Notes: generated by a model not told the origin, from the letters alone. 64,000 nt of DNA from JAGVSR01 sp964458265 (GCA_964458265.1 CAYWIF010000001.1:124001-188000), one strand, 5' to 3'; positions 18,046 through 27,097 are shown, counted from the stretch's first letter. Numbers and translations: made by a program.

Positions 18046-18774
18046 ATGCAGGCGGGTGAGATGAAAAGAGCCGTGGCGGCCATGGCGGTGCTTGCCGGCG
18101 CGAGCGGCTCGGCGATGGCCGGCGGATACGGATGCCGGGGCGATGCGGCCGTCTGCTACGAGCGGGCGCGCCTCCCCGCCGTTTACGAGACAATCGAGCG
18201 CCCCGTCGTCCTGCGGCCCGCGACTGAGAGGATCGTCCACGTTCCGGCGCTGACCGGTACGCGGCTAGAACGCGACGTGCTGGAACCGGGTCGCGTCCAT
18301 GCGGTGCCCGCGCCAGCGCTCTACGGCACCATCATGCGCCGCGAACTCATCGAGCCGGGCACGGCAACGTATGTAAGAACGCCACCTGTCGTTGAGACGA
18401 TACACGAATCCGTCATCGTCCGCCCCGGCCGGCAACGGTGGGTTTACAAGCGCGACCGGCATGGGCGCGAGATCAAGTGCCTGGAGCGATCCGCACCGGT
18501 GACTCGGACGGTTGCACGGCAGGTCGTGGTGCATCCGGGCGAGCGCTTTCCGGTTTTTACGCCGCCGGTTTACGCGCACGTTCCGCGCACGGTGATTGTC
18601 CGTCCCGCGGGCAGCTATCGAACCTATGTGCCGCCCGTCATACGGCTGGTGGCGCGCCCGGTGATGCTGCGTCCCGCATACGAGCGCGTCGTCGTCGATC
18701 CGCCGGTCTACGGCGTCGCGCGACGGACGGTGAAAGTACGCCCTGCCGGAATGGCGTGGCGGCGCGTTCCCTAG
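18046..18774 (+). CDS. Secreted repeat protein of unknown function
   Basis: 242 residues with a signal peptide (KRAVAAMAVLAGASGSAMA, cleavage near residue 26). The mature part is made of about seven imperfect units of 25-33 residues, each built as P-x-V/L-Y-x-T-I-x-R-x-V-V-V-R-P-G/A-x-x-R. Examples are PAVYETIERPVVLRPATER, PALYGTIMRRELIEPGTA and PVYAHVPRTVIVRPAGSYR. Two Cys pairs lie near the N-terminus (C-R-G-D-A-A-V-C) and a single Cys in the middle unit. The pattern predicts a beta-rich repeat. I recognise no named family. ATG 18046 has GAGGAG 8 bases upstream. Confidence 0.7.
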   Translation: MQAGEMKRAVAAMAVLAGASGSAMAGGYGCRGDAAVCYERARLPAVYETIERPVVLRPATERIVHVPALTGTRLERDVLEPGRVHAVPAPALYGTIMRRELIEPGTATYVRTPPVVETIHESVIVRPGRQRWVYKRDRHGREIKCLERSAPVTRTVARQVVVHPGERFPVFTPPVYAHVPRTVIVRPAGSYRTYVPPVIRLVARPVMLRPAYERVVVDPPVYGVARRTVKVRPAGMAWRRVP

Positions 18775-18925
18775 GGTCGCAATTGCCGGCAAAAGACGGC
18801 CTCCCCAGGGCCTGCCTCTGAGGGCGTGACCCCAGGTCTGCCACAATCGCCCGGCACTGGTGTCGACGGGGCGCGGCTGTCCTGGCATACGGTGCCGGGG
18901 CGATGACGAGTGGGGTTCTCGCGCG

Positions 18926-19780
18926 ATGCCGCGCAATACCATTGCGGTTATGAACACGAAGGGCGGGGTCGGCAAATCGACGCTGGTGCTGGCGCTCGCC
19001 GAAACGCTGTCTTGCTATCACGGCAAGAACGTTCTGGTGATCGACAGCGACGCGCAGGCAAGCGTGTCCAGCATGCTGACTTCGGTCGCCAATCTCCACC
19101 GGTTGCAATCGGACGGTCTGACGCTGGTGGATCACCTCGTCGGGCGAGTGCTGCAGGGCGGAACGCCGGACTGGTCGCGCGTCATCATTCGCGACGTCGG
19201 GGACGTGGACGATGCGCGGACGGTGTTTCTCATCCCCAGCGACATGCAGCTCACGCTGTTCGAGCGCGAGGTGTCGAAGGAGCAGCTGCACGCCCGGCTC
19301 AGGGCGGCGATCGCGCAGTTGCTGCTCGAAGTCCGCAGTGTGTTCGACGTTGTCCTGATCGATTGCCCGCCGGGCTTGTCCGTTTTGACGGAAAGCTGGC
19401 TGCGCGAATCCGATTTTCATGTCTCGCCGACGAAGGCCGATTATGTGTCGGTCTGCGGTCTCGACGTGTTCCGGCGCTTCAAGTCGCTGAACCCAGAGAT
19501 GGGCTTTGCGGAGAATCTCGGCGTCATCATCAATATGTTCGATCAGACATCGGCCACGGAGGCGGAGTATCATCAGTGGCTGGCGGAGAACCCCGAGAAT
19601 AATTGCTTCACCGGCGTTGTGCCGCGCGCGCAGTCGCTGCAGGACGCGGCGCGGTTCCGGACGCAGGACCGGTCGTACTTCGCCAAATACCCAGGCCATG
19701 TCGGCGCGGCCGTCCGGGCGCTGACGGACGAACTCCTGCAGAGGATGGCGGCCGGGCAGTCGGCGGCGAGCGCGGCATAG
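18926..19780 (+). CDS. Orphan ParA-type ATPase
   Basis: 284 residues. The deviant Walker A box KGGVGKST is at about residues 12-19, Walker A' is VLVIDSDAQASVS, and Walker B is VVLIDCPPG. This is the ParA/Soj/MinD ATPase fold, here with a longer insert (HLVGRVLQGGTPDW...) and a C-terminal half typical of stand-alone ParA proteins. No parB, centromere-like repeats or flagellar genes are adjacent, so the cargo is unknown. It is unlikely to be the chromosomal parA, which sits with parB and gidB. ATG 18926 is chosen because it places NTIAVMNTKGGVGKS at the N-terminus. Confidence 0.85.
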   Translation: MPRNTIAVMNTKGGVGKSTLVLALAETLSCYHGKNVLVIDSDAQASVSSMLTSVANLHRLQSDGLTLVDHLVGRVLQGGTPDWSRVIIRDVGDVDDARTVFLIPSDMQLTLFEREVSKEQLHARLRAAIAQLLLEVRSVFDVVLIDCPPGLSVLTESWLRESDFHVSPTKADYVSVCGLDVFRRFKSLNPEMGFAENLGVIINMFDQTSATEAEYHQWLAENPENNCFTGVVPRAQSLQDAARFRTQDRSYFAKYPGHVGAAVRALTDELLQRMAAGQSAASAA

Positions 19781-19818
19781 TGCCGAACTGCGCGCGACGG
19801 TGTGGGAAATTTTTCGAA

Positions 19819-19893
19819 TGGAGCGGGCGAAGGGGATCGAACCCTCGACCCTCACGTTGGCAACGTGATGCTCTACCGCTGAGCTACACCCGC
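19819..19893 (-). tRNA. tRNA-Gly (anticodon GCC)
   Basis: 75 bases on the minus strand including an encoded CCA. The acceptor stem GCGGGTG pairs with CGCCCGC with one G-U pair. The anticodon arm is TCACG-TTGCCAA-CGTGA, with GCC in the loop. The T arm contains GGTTCGATCC. All cloverleaf stems can be formed by eye. Confidence 0.95.
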
Positions 19894-20107
19894 ATACCAT
19901 TCAAAGGGCGCCGCTTGGGCGCCTGCCGGACAACCGCTTCTACCGGAGTATGGTTCAAAACTGGTTACCGGAGGCAGGCGGATAACAGGCCGCCTGGATG
20001 GCGTCAACTGGAAACGCCGGGTGAAAGCTGAGCTTGCCGCGTGCAGGCCTACGTCCTAACTCCAGAGGCGGACTATCTTCTTTGCGACCGCACCGGGCTT
20101 CATTTGT

Positions 20108-20608
20108 GTGATCAATTCGACCCGCCAGCGCCTCCTGGAACGCCTCATGGAACTCGGCATCGACGTCCGGACCGTCGATCATCCGGCCGTGTTCACGGTG
20201 GAGGAAAGCGTAGAGTTGTATGAGAAGATACCCGGCGGGCACACGAAAAACCTGTTTCTGAAGGACGCCAAGGGAAAGCTGTTCCTGATCGTCGCCCACC
20301 ATGGCACGCGGGTCGACCTCAAGCGGCTGGCGCCGGTGATCGGATCGGCTCGCCTGAGCTTCGCAACGGCGGAATTTCTGGCGGATGTCCTCGGCGTAAA
20401 GCCGGGCTCGGTCACGGCATTTGCGGTTATGAACGATACTTCGAACAGGGTTACGGTGGTGGTCGATCAAAACCTCATGGCGTATGAGACCATCAACTTG
20501 CACCCGCTGGAGAATACGGCGACGACGAGCATTGCGCGAGACGACCTTTTGCGGTTCATTCGCGCCTCGGGACATACCCCCTTGATCGCTGGGCTCACAC
20601 TCGAATGA
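20108..20608 (+). CDS. Prolyl-tRNA editing deacylase (YbaK/ProX family)
   Basis: 166 residues from GTG 20108. The family N-terminus is clear: LLERLMELGIDVRTVDHPAVFTVEES. Further family stretches are GGHTKNLFLKD, LIVAHHGTRVDLKRL, GVKPGSVTAFAVMND and RFIRASGHTPLI. Free-standing members (ProXp-ala / PrdX type) hydrolyse Ala mischarged on tRNA-Pro; some YbaK members act on Cys-tRNA-Pro. The His-His-Gly-Thr stretch and length fit the ProXp-ala group. It stands 93 bases before cnoX on the same strand. Confidence 0.88.
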   Translation: MINSTRQRLLERLMELGIDVRTVDHPAVFTVEESVELYEKIPGGHTKNLFLKDAKGKLFLIVAHHGTRVDLKRLAPVIGSARLSFATAEFLADVLGVKPGSVTAFAVMNDTSNRVTVVVDQNLMAYETINLHPLENTATTSIARDDLLRFIRASGHTPLIAGLTLE

Positions 20609-20701
20609 GCGCCTGGCGAACCTTATATAAGAGCCAACGATCGGCAGCCGGGGCTGAGCGGCCGGACATGCCCGGCCGATATTCGAGGAGTTACGCACGA
20701 C

Positions 20702-21613
20702 ATGGAACTGGGTACGGCGGCACCTCAGGCGGCGGACATCGTCAAAGACACGACCACCGCGAACTTCATGAAGGACGTGATCGAAGCGTCGCGAACATCG
20801 CTGGTGCTCGTCGATTTCTGGGCCAGCTGGTGCGCACCGTGCAAGCAGCTTGCGCCGCTTCTGGAGAAGGTCGTGAAGAGCTACGGCGGCAAGGTGCGGC
20901 TGGTGAAGCTCGATACCGATGCGCACCCCTCCATCGCCGCCCAGTTGCGCGTTCAGTCACTGCCGACGGTCTATGCTTTTCGCGACGGGCGGCCGCTCGA
21001 CGGTTTCGTCGGCGTGCAGACGGAAAGCATGTTGCGCCAGTTCATTGACCGGCTCAGCGGCGATCTTGCAGAGGCCGATACTGGACCCGGCCTGCAGGAC
21101 ATTTTGGCCGCGGCGCAGGAGGCCTTTGATGCCGGCGATGTGCAGGGCGCCGCGGAAGCGTTTTCCGCCGTCCTGCAGGAGGACCAGGCGAACATCGATG
21201 CGCTGGCGGGCCTTGCAAGATGCTACTTGAAAACCGGGGACATCGAGCGGGCCAAGCAGATGCTGGCCCTCGTGCCGCCGGACAAAGAAGCCGCAGCGCC
21301 GGTGCAAGCGGTGAAGGCTGCGATCGAATTGTCGTCCAAGGCGGCGGGTTCGGATCAGACGGCGGCGCTGGAAGCCCGGATCACCGGTAATCCGGCGGAC
21401 CACCAGGCGCGTTATGACTTGGCCGTGGTGCTGGCGGCATCGGGCAAAAAGAGCGAGGCCCTGGAGCATCTGCTTACCCTCGTGCGGCGCGATCGAAATT
21501 GGAACGACGAAGCGGCCCGAAAACAGCTCGTGCAATTGTTCGAGGTGTGGGGTCCGAAGGACGAGCACACCGTCGAGGGCCGCAAGCGATTGTCGTCAAT
21601 CCTGTTCTCTTGA
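20702..21613 (+). CDS. cnoX: CnoX-like thioredoxin/TPR chaperedoxin
   Basis: 303 residues. An N-terminal thioredoxin domain (about 15-125) has the intact redox motif W-C-A-P-C-K (Cys44, Cys47), and the C-terminal half is made of TPR-like helices (about 130-300). This is the CnoX (YbbN) architecture: a chaperone that protects cytoplasmic proteins under oxidising stress and passes clients to GroEL. E. coli CnoX has lost the first Cys of the motif; here both are present, so thioredoxin activity is expected. It starts an apparent run of three genes with the LON-domain gene 26 bases downstream and Trm112 after it, an order common in Rhizobiales. Confidence 0.88.
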   Translation: MELGTAAPQAADIVKDTTTANFMKDVIEASRTSLVLVDFWASWCAPCKQLAPLLEKVVKSYGGKVRLVKLDTDAHPSIAAQLRVQSLPTVYAFRDGRPLDGFVGVQTESMLRQFIDRLSGDLAEADTGPGLQDILAAAQEAFDAGDVQGAAEAFSAVLQEDQANIDALAGLARCYLKTGDIERAKQMLALVPPDKEAAAPVQAVKAAIELSSKAAGSDQTAALEARITGNPADHQARYDLAVVLAASGKKSEALEHLLTLVRRDRNWNDEAARKQLVQLFEVWGPKDEHTVEGRKRLSSILFS

Positions 21614-21639
21614 GGGGAGACGGCCAGAAAGGATACCCA

Positions 21640-22329
21640 TTGAGCTGGACGGACCAGTACCGGCGAACGCAGGATTTGCCGCCAAGGCTGCCGGTATTTC
21701 CATTGCGCGGAGCCATCCTACTGCCGCGGGCGACACTGCCGCTCAACATTTTCGAGCCGCGCTATCTTGCGATGCTGCACGATGTGCTCGCCGGATCGCG
21801 GCTGATCGGGATCATCCAGCCTGCGCGACCGGCCAGCGGCGCGCCACAGACCGAAAGCCCTCAAGGCAAAGCGGCGGCGTTGCGCACGGTGGGCTGCGCG
21901 GGCCGCGTTTCGAGCTATCAGGAAATCGACGACGGGCGGCTCGGCATTACACTATCTGGTGTTTGCCGTTTCGAAATCGTCGGAGAGGCCGCGACATCGA
22001 CGGCGTACCGGATCGCCAGCGTTTCCTATGACCGGTTCGCGTCTGATCTGACGCACGGATTGGGCGAAAGCGACGTCGACAGGGTGCAACTGCTGCGGGT
22101 TCTGAAATCCTATCTGGAACAGAACCGCCTGGAAGCCGATTGGACCGCAATCGAGAAGGCTTCCAGCGAGAACCTCGTGAATGCGTTGTCGATCATGGCG
22201 CCTTACGGCGTGGAAGAAAAGCAGGCGCTGCTCGAAGCCCGCGATTTGAAGACGCGGGCTGAGGTGCTTGTTGCGTTAGCCGAGATGGAAATCGCGGCAA
22301 GCGGCGGCTCAGGCGGCACGATCCAATGA
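21640..22329 (+). CDS. LON substrate-binding-domain protein
   Basis: 229 residues from TTG 21640, with AAAGGA 6 bases upstream. It is the N-terminal domain of Lon protease without ATPase or protease parts: LPVFPLRGAILLPRATLPLNIFEPRYLAML at the start, GCAGRVSSYQEIDDGRLGI and GVCRFEIVGE in the beta-rich core, then a helical bundle. The exact function of stand-alone forms is unknown. The TGA stop overlaps the next ATG (ATGA), so it is likely coupled to the Trm112 gene. Confidence 0.87.
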   Translation: MSWTDQYRRTQDLPPRLPVFPLRGAILLPRATLPLNIFEPRYLAMLHDVLAGSRLIGIIQPARPASGAPQTESPQGKAAALRTVGCAGRVSSYQEIDDGRLGITLSGVCRFEIVGEAATSTAYRIASVSYDRFASDLTHGLGESDVDRVQLLRVLKSYLEQNRLEADWTAIEKASSENLVNALSIMAPYGVEEKQALLEARDLKTRAEVLVALAEMEIAASGGSGGTIQ

Positions 22330-22556
22330 CCGGAACCGAACCCGAACCGGCCGCGCCACAAGGTCCCAGGCTCGATCCACGGTTGCTCGAAATTCTGGTC
22401 TGTCCGCTCACCAAATGCACGCTCGTCTACGACGACAAGAAGCAGGAGCTGTTGAGCCGCAAGGCTGCGCTTGCGTATCCGATCCGCAATGGCGTGCCGC
22501 TGATGACTGCCGACGCGGCCCGGCCACTCACCGACGTTGAGATCGCCCGGCTTTAA
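22326..22556 (+). CDS. Trm112/UPF0434-family small protein
   Basis: 76 residues with the family stretch LDPRLLEILVCPLTKCTLVYD and then AYPIRNGVPLMTADAARPL. The first zinc-ligand pair is C-P-L-T-K-C; the second pair found in some relatives is absent here, as in many bacterial members. Eukaryotic and archaeal Trm112 proteins activate methyltransferases; the bacterial role is unclear. It overlaps the preceding gene by four bases. Confidence 0.87.
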   Translation: MTGTEPEPAAPQGPRLDPRLLEILVCPLTKCTLVYDDKKQELLSRKAALAYPIRNGVPLMTADAARPLTDVEIARL

Positions 22557-22696
22557 GCATGTCGCGACAGAATCTTGGAAGGGAAACCGGCATGACGCGA
22601 ATTAACCGTACTGCTTCAGATTTTGTTAAATTGAGCGCCGCTTAGGTCTGCACACACGCGCCGCTCCACGCTCGCGCGTGGGGAAGGTGCAGTTGA

Positions 22697-24472
22697 GTGG
22701 ACGAAGCCGAGCAGTATAAGGAACGGACCAATAGCAAGCGCTCCGCTTCCGGCCTGCGGTCTCTTTGGGCAACGGCTCGAGCGTTATTGCGTAGCCTTGC
22801 GATGCGCGCGCGCGGCGGACACGGTGCCGTGCCGTTCCGCGACTTACCGCGGCCCGACGACGTCGAGCGGCTCTACGACATCCAATGGCAGATCTCGGAT
22901 AGCGCACGGCGGTACCGGGACCTCCTGGACGCACAGGCCGGGCTGATCGTTCATCGTGACAGTGAGGGCCGCATTGTATTTGCCAATCGCGCCTATCTGA
23001 CCGCGTTCGGTTTTTCCGAGTGCGAACTGACTGGGCGGCGGCATGACCCGCACGTACTTTCGACCGAACCCGGTCCTGCCGCACGGGTGATCGAGGAAAC
23101 CGAAACCGTCAATGGGCCGCGCTGGATCGAATGGGAGGAGACCGTCTGCGGCGTGACACCGGACGGGCTCACGGAAATGCAGCAAACGGGTCGCGATGTA
23201 ACAGACGAACGCCGCGCGGCTGAAGACCTGCGGCGCGCCAGGGACGCGGCACTGGAAGGCAGCCGCGCCAAATCGCGGTTTCTGGCAACGATGAGCCATG
23301 AGATCCGCACGCCGATGAACGGCATACTCGGCATGACCGGATTGCTTCTTGACGGGCCACTGACAGGCGAACAAAGGACATACGCCGCGACGATTGCTCA
23401 ATCCGGGCGGGCCTTGATGTCGCTCATCGATGAGATTTTGGATTTTTCCCGCATTGAGGCGGGCAAGCTCATCCTTTCGGAGGCGCCGTTCGCGATCACG
23501 GACACGGTTGCGGCCTGTGTCGCCCTGCTTCAGCCAAAGGCGGCCGACAAGGGGTTTGAAATCGCGTGGCGCATGGACGGCGAGGCGCCGCCGCTGCTCT
23601 GCGGGGACGAAGCCCGCGTGCGTCAAATCCTCCTCAATCTGATGTCCAACGCGGTGAAATTCACCGATGCCGGCGCGGTGCGCATCACCATTTCAGCGCG
23701 CGAGGCCGGCGCGAACAAGACACGGGTCCGCCTCGCCGTCGAGGACACGGGGATCGGGCTCAGCGCCGGCGAATGCGAGGCGATTTTCGCCGAGTTCGAA
23801 CAGGCTGATGCGGCGGTTCGACGGCAGGATGGCGGCTCGGGCCTGGGACTTGCCATTGCGCGCCGGATCGCCCGGGCGATGCAAGGCGATGTCGCTGTGA
23901 CTTCCGTGCCGGGGCGCGGATCGACCTTCACCGCAGAGTTCCTGCTCGACGCGGCAAATGTTAACGCGACGGCACCGCGATCGACCGTTGACCATGCGGC
24001 CCCGGTTACCCGTGCGGCGATCGCGGCAACGCGTAATTCCGACAGGCCAAGCCGCGTGCTCCTGGCTGAAGACAACGCCGTCAACGCACTGCTCGCCACG
24101 CGGCTCTTGGAGAAGGACGGGTGCCAGGTCGTGCGCGTGCCGACCGGCGACGAGGCAGTCGCGGCGGTTGCGCGGTCGCTGGCTGGAAAGGAACCGCGTT
24201 TCGATCTGGTGTTGATGGACATCTACATGCCGCGGCTGGACGGGATCGAAGCGACGCGCGCCATCCGCAGGTTGCTGGCCACGTCAGACGCGGCGGGGCA
24301 TCGCCACTTGCCGATCGTCGCGGTCACGGCCAACGCCTTCGCGGAGGACCGCCAGCGCTACCTTGCCGCCGGACTGGATGATTATTTGTCGAAGCCGTTC
24401 GACGGGGAGGCCCTGAGGGCTCTTCTTGCACGCTGGCTCGGTGCGAAATGCCAGCACTCTCCGGCCGCTTGA
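22697..24472 (+). CDS. PAS-containing hybrid sensor histidine kinase
   Basis: 591 residues from GTG 22697, with no membrane segments, so probably cytoplasmic. A PAS domain occupies about 75-175 (RIVFANRAYLTAFGFSECEL). The HisKA dimerisation domain has S-H-E-I-R-T-P-M with phospho-acceptor His201. The ATPase domain has the N box (LNLMSNAVKFTD), the G1 box (VEDTGIGLS) and the G2 box (GSGLGLAI). A C-terminal receiver domain carries the acceptor Asp508 in LMDIYMP and the K of LSKPF. It should pass phosphate to its own receiver and then on to a phosphotransfer protein. No partner regulator lies next to it; the input signal is unknown. Confidence 0.92.
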   Translation: MDEAEQYKERTNSKRSASGLRSLWATARALLRSLAMRARGGHGAVPFRDLPRPDDVERLYDIQWQISDSARRYRDLLDAQAGLIVHRDSEGRIVFANRAYLTAFGFSECELTGRRHDPHVLSTEPGPAARVIEETETVNGPRWIEWEETVCGVTPDGLTEMQQTGRDVTDERRAAEDLRRARDAALEGSRAKSRFLATMSHEIRTPMNGILGMTGLLLDGPLTGEQRTYAATIAQSGRALMSLIDEILDFSRIEAGKLILSEAPFAITDTVAACVALLQPKAADKGFEIAWRMDGEAPPLLCGDEARVRQILLNLMSNAVKFTDAGAVRITISAREAGANKTRVRLAVEDTGIGLSAGECEAIFAEFEQADAAVRRQDGGSGLGLAIARRIARAMQGDVAVTSVPGRGSTFTAEFLLDAANVNATAPRSTVDHAAPVTRAAIAATRNSDRPSRVLLAEDNAVNALLATRLLEKDGCQVVRVPTGDEAVAAVARSLAGKEPRFDLVLMDIYMPRLDGIEATRAIRRLLATSDAAGHRHLPIVAVTANAFAEDRQRYLAAGLDDYLSKPFDGEALRALLARWLGAKCQHSPAA

Positions 24473-24595
24473 CGGGCGGTCGCACCCCTGTTGCATGTCG
24501 CAAAAACGTCTCGGAATCGTGTCATATGCCCCCATAGCGGTCATTCTGGCCGCATAAGATTCGCACCGCGCCTAGCGGTGCCGGAGTGACTGCCG

Positions 24596-25591
24596 ATGAA
24601 GCACGGCCAAGGTCTGACGGGACGCCTGAGGCGCATCGCGAAATCGAGCGCCCCGCCGTCCGGCCTGCTGGCTAAGCGCGCCCTCGATGTCCGCGCGTTG
24701 AAGGATAAGGCGCAGGCGAAGGCGCTGTCGTTCGTCCGGGCGCCGCAGCCGAAGGTGTACGGCCGCATCGGGGACCTTGAAGTCCGTCTTGCGGCAACTC
24801 GCGCGGATATTCTGCAAGCTCAGCGGCTGCGCTACGAAGTCTTCTACGAAGAGATGTCGGCACGCCCCAATCCCGTGGCAGCCATGCGGCGGCTCGATCA
24901 GGACGCTTACGATGCTGTTTGCGACCATCTGCTGGTCGTCGATACGTCGCCCGAACCTCACGGAGTCGAGCGATGGCCGCACCGGCGCCGGCCGCGGGTC
25001 GTCGGCACTTACCGCGTTTTGCGGCAGGACATTGCCGACCGCGCGCTCGGTTTTTACACCCAGGGTGAATACGATATCGCACCGCTATTGCGTGCGAAGT
25101 CGCCGAACTACCGCTTCATGGAGCTTGGGCGCTCGTGCGTGTTGAAGCCCTACAGGTCGAAACGATCCGTCGAATTGCTCTGGCATGGGCTGTGGACGTA
25201 CATCAGAGAACACAAAGTCGATGTGATGATCGGCTGCGCGAGCTTCGAGGGGGTCAATCCGCCCGATCACGCGATGGCGCTCTCTTATTTGCATCACTAT
25301 GCCAAAGCCCCCGACGAATGGCATTGTGCGGCACATTCGGGGCTGCACCAGCGCATGGATCTCGTGCCGAAAGACAAGATCGACCTCAAGCAGGCTCTCA
25401 AAGCCATGCCGCCGCTGATCAAGGGGTATCTTCGCCTTGGGGCCTTCGTGGGCGACGGCGCGGTGATCGACCGGCAGTTCGGGACGACAGATGTTCTCGT
25501 CATCCTGCCGGTGGAAAAGATCGACCCGCGCTACTTTGAACATTTCGGAGCGCCGGACGAGATCAAAAGCCGGGTTGCGACCCCGGCGTGA
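24596..25591 (+). CDS. olsB: L-ornithine N(alpha)-acyltransferase (ornithine lipid synthesis)
   Basis: 331 residues. OlsB transfers a 3-hydroxyacyl group from acyl-ACP to ornithine to make lyso-ornithine lipid, the first step to a phosphorus-free membrane lipid. Family stretches are LRYEVFYEEMSA, CDHLLVVD, VGTYRVLR, FMELGRSCVLKPYR, GCASFEGVNP, LPPLIKG-type MPPLIKGYLRLGAFVGDGAVID. The first ~55 residues are basic and longer than in many homologues. The partner acyltransferase OlsA is not in this window. ATG 24596 has GGAG 9 bases upstream. Confidence 0.85.
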   Translation: MKHGQGLTGRLRRIAKSSAPPSGLLAKRALDVRALKDKAQAKALSFVRAPQPKVYGRIGDLEVRLAATRADILQAQRLRYEVFYEEMSARPNPVAAMRRLDQDAYDAVCDHLLVVDTSPEPHGVERWPHRRRPRVVGTYRVLRQDIADRALGFYTQGEYDIAPLLRAKSPNYRFMELGRSCVLKPYRSKRSVELLWHGLWTYIREHKVDVMIGCASFEGVNPPDHAMALSYLHHYAKAPDEWHCAAHSGLHQRMDLVPKDKIDLKQALKAMPPLIKGYLRLGAFVGDGAVIDRQFGTTDVLVILPVEKIDPRYFEHFGAPDEIKSRVATPA

Positions 25592-25659
25592 TCGGCATTG
25601 CTGGTCCAGGCTAGGCCGACTATCTTGCCCGCGATGCCGTCCAACCCATCGCGAGAGCC

Positions 25660-26031
25660 ATGACACAGCCCTCCCCCGCCGCTTTGCCTTTGCTCGTTTC
25701 ATTCGGCGCACCCATGCCCGAAGGTGAAACGTATAGCCCGCCTGCCGACCGGCTGCTTGCCGGCAATCCGGTCCAGACGGCGTGGAATCTTTTCACTAGT
25801 CCGGACGGACGTTTCCATTCCGGCATCTGGGAATCAAAGCCCGGAAAGTGGCGCTGCGTCTTCACGGAAAGCGAATTCTGCCAGATTCTTTCCGGCGTAC
25901 TCGTCGTGACCGGTGACGATGGGCAGACGGCGACCTACAGGGCCGGCGATGCGTTTGTCTCGCCAGCAGGGTTCGCCGGAACGTGGGAGGTCGTCGAGAC
26001 CGTTCGTAAGCACTACGCGTTCTACGAATAA
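25660..26031 (+). CDS. Cupin-domain protein
   Basis: 123 residues forming a single compact cupin (DUF861/Cupin_3 type). W-E-S-K-P-G-K-W-R-C-V-F-T-E-S-E-F-C motif 1-like stretch, then I-L-S-G-V-L-V-V-T-G-D-D-G and G-D-A-F-V-S-P-A-G-F-A-G-T-W. Relatives include ureidoglycine aminohydrolase-like and EutQ-like proteins, but no substrate can be assigned. It ends 15 bases before the MDR oxidoreductase gene on the same strand, so they may form a small operon. Confidence 0.8.
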   Translation: MTQPSPAALPLLVSFGAPMPEGETYSPPADRLLAGNPVQTAWNLFTSPDGRFHSGIWESKPGKWRCVFTESEFCQILSGVLVVTGDDGQTATYRAGDAFVSPAGFAGTWEVVETVRKHYAFYE

Positions 26032-26046
26032 GGATACCGACTAAAG

Positions 26047-27057
26047 ATGAAAGCCGTCATCGCCCGTAAGCCTTCCCGCCTCGACACACTGGAGGTGATC
26101 GATCTGCCCGATCCCGGCACCCCTGGGCCTGGTCAAATACGGGTGCGCCTCCACGCCAACTCGCTCAACTACCACGATTACGCCGTCGCCAATGGCGCGC
26201 TGCCCACTGAGGACCGGCGCATCCTGATGTCGGATGGAGCGGGCGTCGTGGAAGCCGCCGGCGCAGAAGTGACGGAGTTTGCCGTTGGCGATCACGTAGT
26301 GTCCGTGTTTTTTCCGTACTGGCGGGACGGCGTTCCTCCGCATGGAAATTTCAGCCACGTTCCGGGCGACGGGATCGACGGCTATGCGCGCGAAGTGGTG
26401 GTGACGCCCGCGCATTGGTTCACCCATGCACCAAAGGCCTGGTCGCACGCGGAGGCGGCGACACTGCCTTGCGCTGCTCTGACGGCTTGGCGCGCGCTGG
26501 TCGTCGAAGGCCAATTGAAGGCAGGCGACAGCGTGCTGATTCTGGGGACCGGCGGTGTCGCCGTGTTTGCGCTCCAGTTTGCGAAGTTGTTCGGCGCAAC
26601 GGCCATCATAACTTCGTCGTCGGACGCCAAGCTTGAACGGGCACGGGCGCTCGGAGCAGACCATACGATCAACTACAGGTCCGAGCCGAAGTGGGGTCAG
26701 GCCGTTCTCGATTTGACGGGCGGGCGCGGCGTGGACCACGTTCTGGAGATCGGCGGCCCCGGCACCTTGCCGCAATCGATCACGGCGGCGCGCGTCGGTG
26801 GGCATGTCTCGCTGATCGGAATCCTGACAGGTCTGGCCGGCAATGTTCCAACCATCCTGATGATGGTCAAACAGATCAAACTTCAGGGCATCATTGTCGG
26901 TAACCGCCGGCATCAGCAGGAGATGGTCCGGGCGTTCAACGCCAATCCTGCGGTGCGCCCCGTCATCGACCGCACGTTTCCACTGACAGGCCTTGCGGAC
27001 GCGTTCCGCCATGAGGAAGGCGCGACGCACTTCGGCAAGATTTGCGTCGAGATGTAG
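26047..27057 (+). CDS. Zinc-independent MDR-family NAD(P)-dependent oxidoreductase
   Basis: 336 residues with the medium-chain dehydrogenase/reductase fold: GroES-like N-terminal domain (about 1-130) and a Rossmann domain with L-G-T-G-G-V-A-V-F-A (about residues 165-174). The catalytic zinc ligands of classical alcohol dehydrogenases are not in place, and the NYHDY segment near residue 40 resembles quinone-oxidoreductase-like members. The substrate is unknown. AAGGAT precedes the ATG. It follows the cupin gene closely, suggesting a shared small-molecule pathway, but this is inference. Confidence 0.85.
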   Translation: MKAVIARKPSRLDTLEVIDLPDPGTPGPGQIRVRLHANSLNYHDYAVANGALPTEDRRILMSDGAGVVEAAGAEVTEFAVGDHVVSVFFPYWRDGVPPHGNFSHVPGDGIDGYAREVVVTPAHWFTHAPKAWSHAEAATLPCAALTAWRALVVEGQLKAGDSVLILGTGGVAVFALQFAKLFGATAIITSSSDAKLERARALGADHTINYRSEPKWGQAVLDLTGGRGVDHVLEIGGPGTLPQSITAARVGGHVSLIGILTGLAGNVPTILMMVKQIKLQGIIVGNRRHQQEMVRAFNANPAVRPVIDRTFPLTGLADAFRHEEGATHFGKICVEM

Positions 27058-27097
27058 TGTTTGGAATTGCGGTTCCAGCAACGAGGCCTGATTGCCG

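Noticed and set aside
18910..19602. Alternative frame overlapping the ParA gene
   Set aside because: Same strand, different frame; it destroys the Walker motifs.
19800..20100. Integration site at the tRNA-Gly gene
   Set aside because: No integrase next to the tRNA and no direct repeat of its 3' end was seen nearby.
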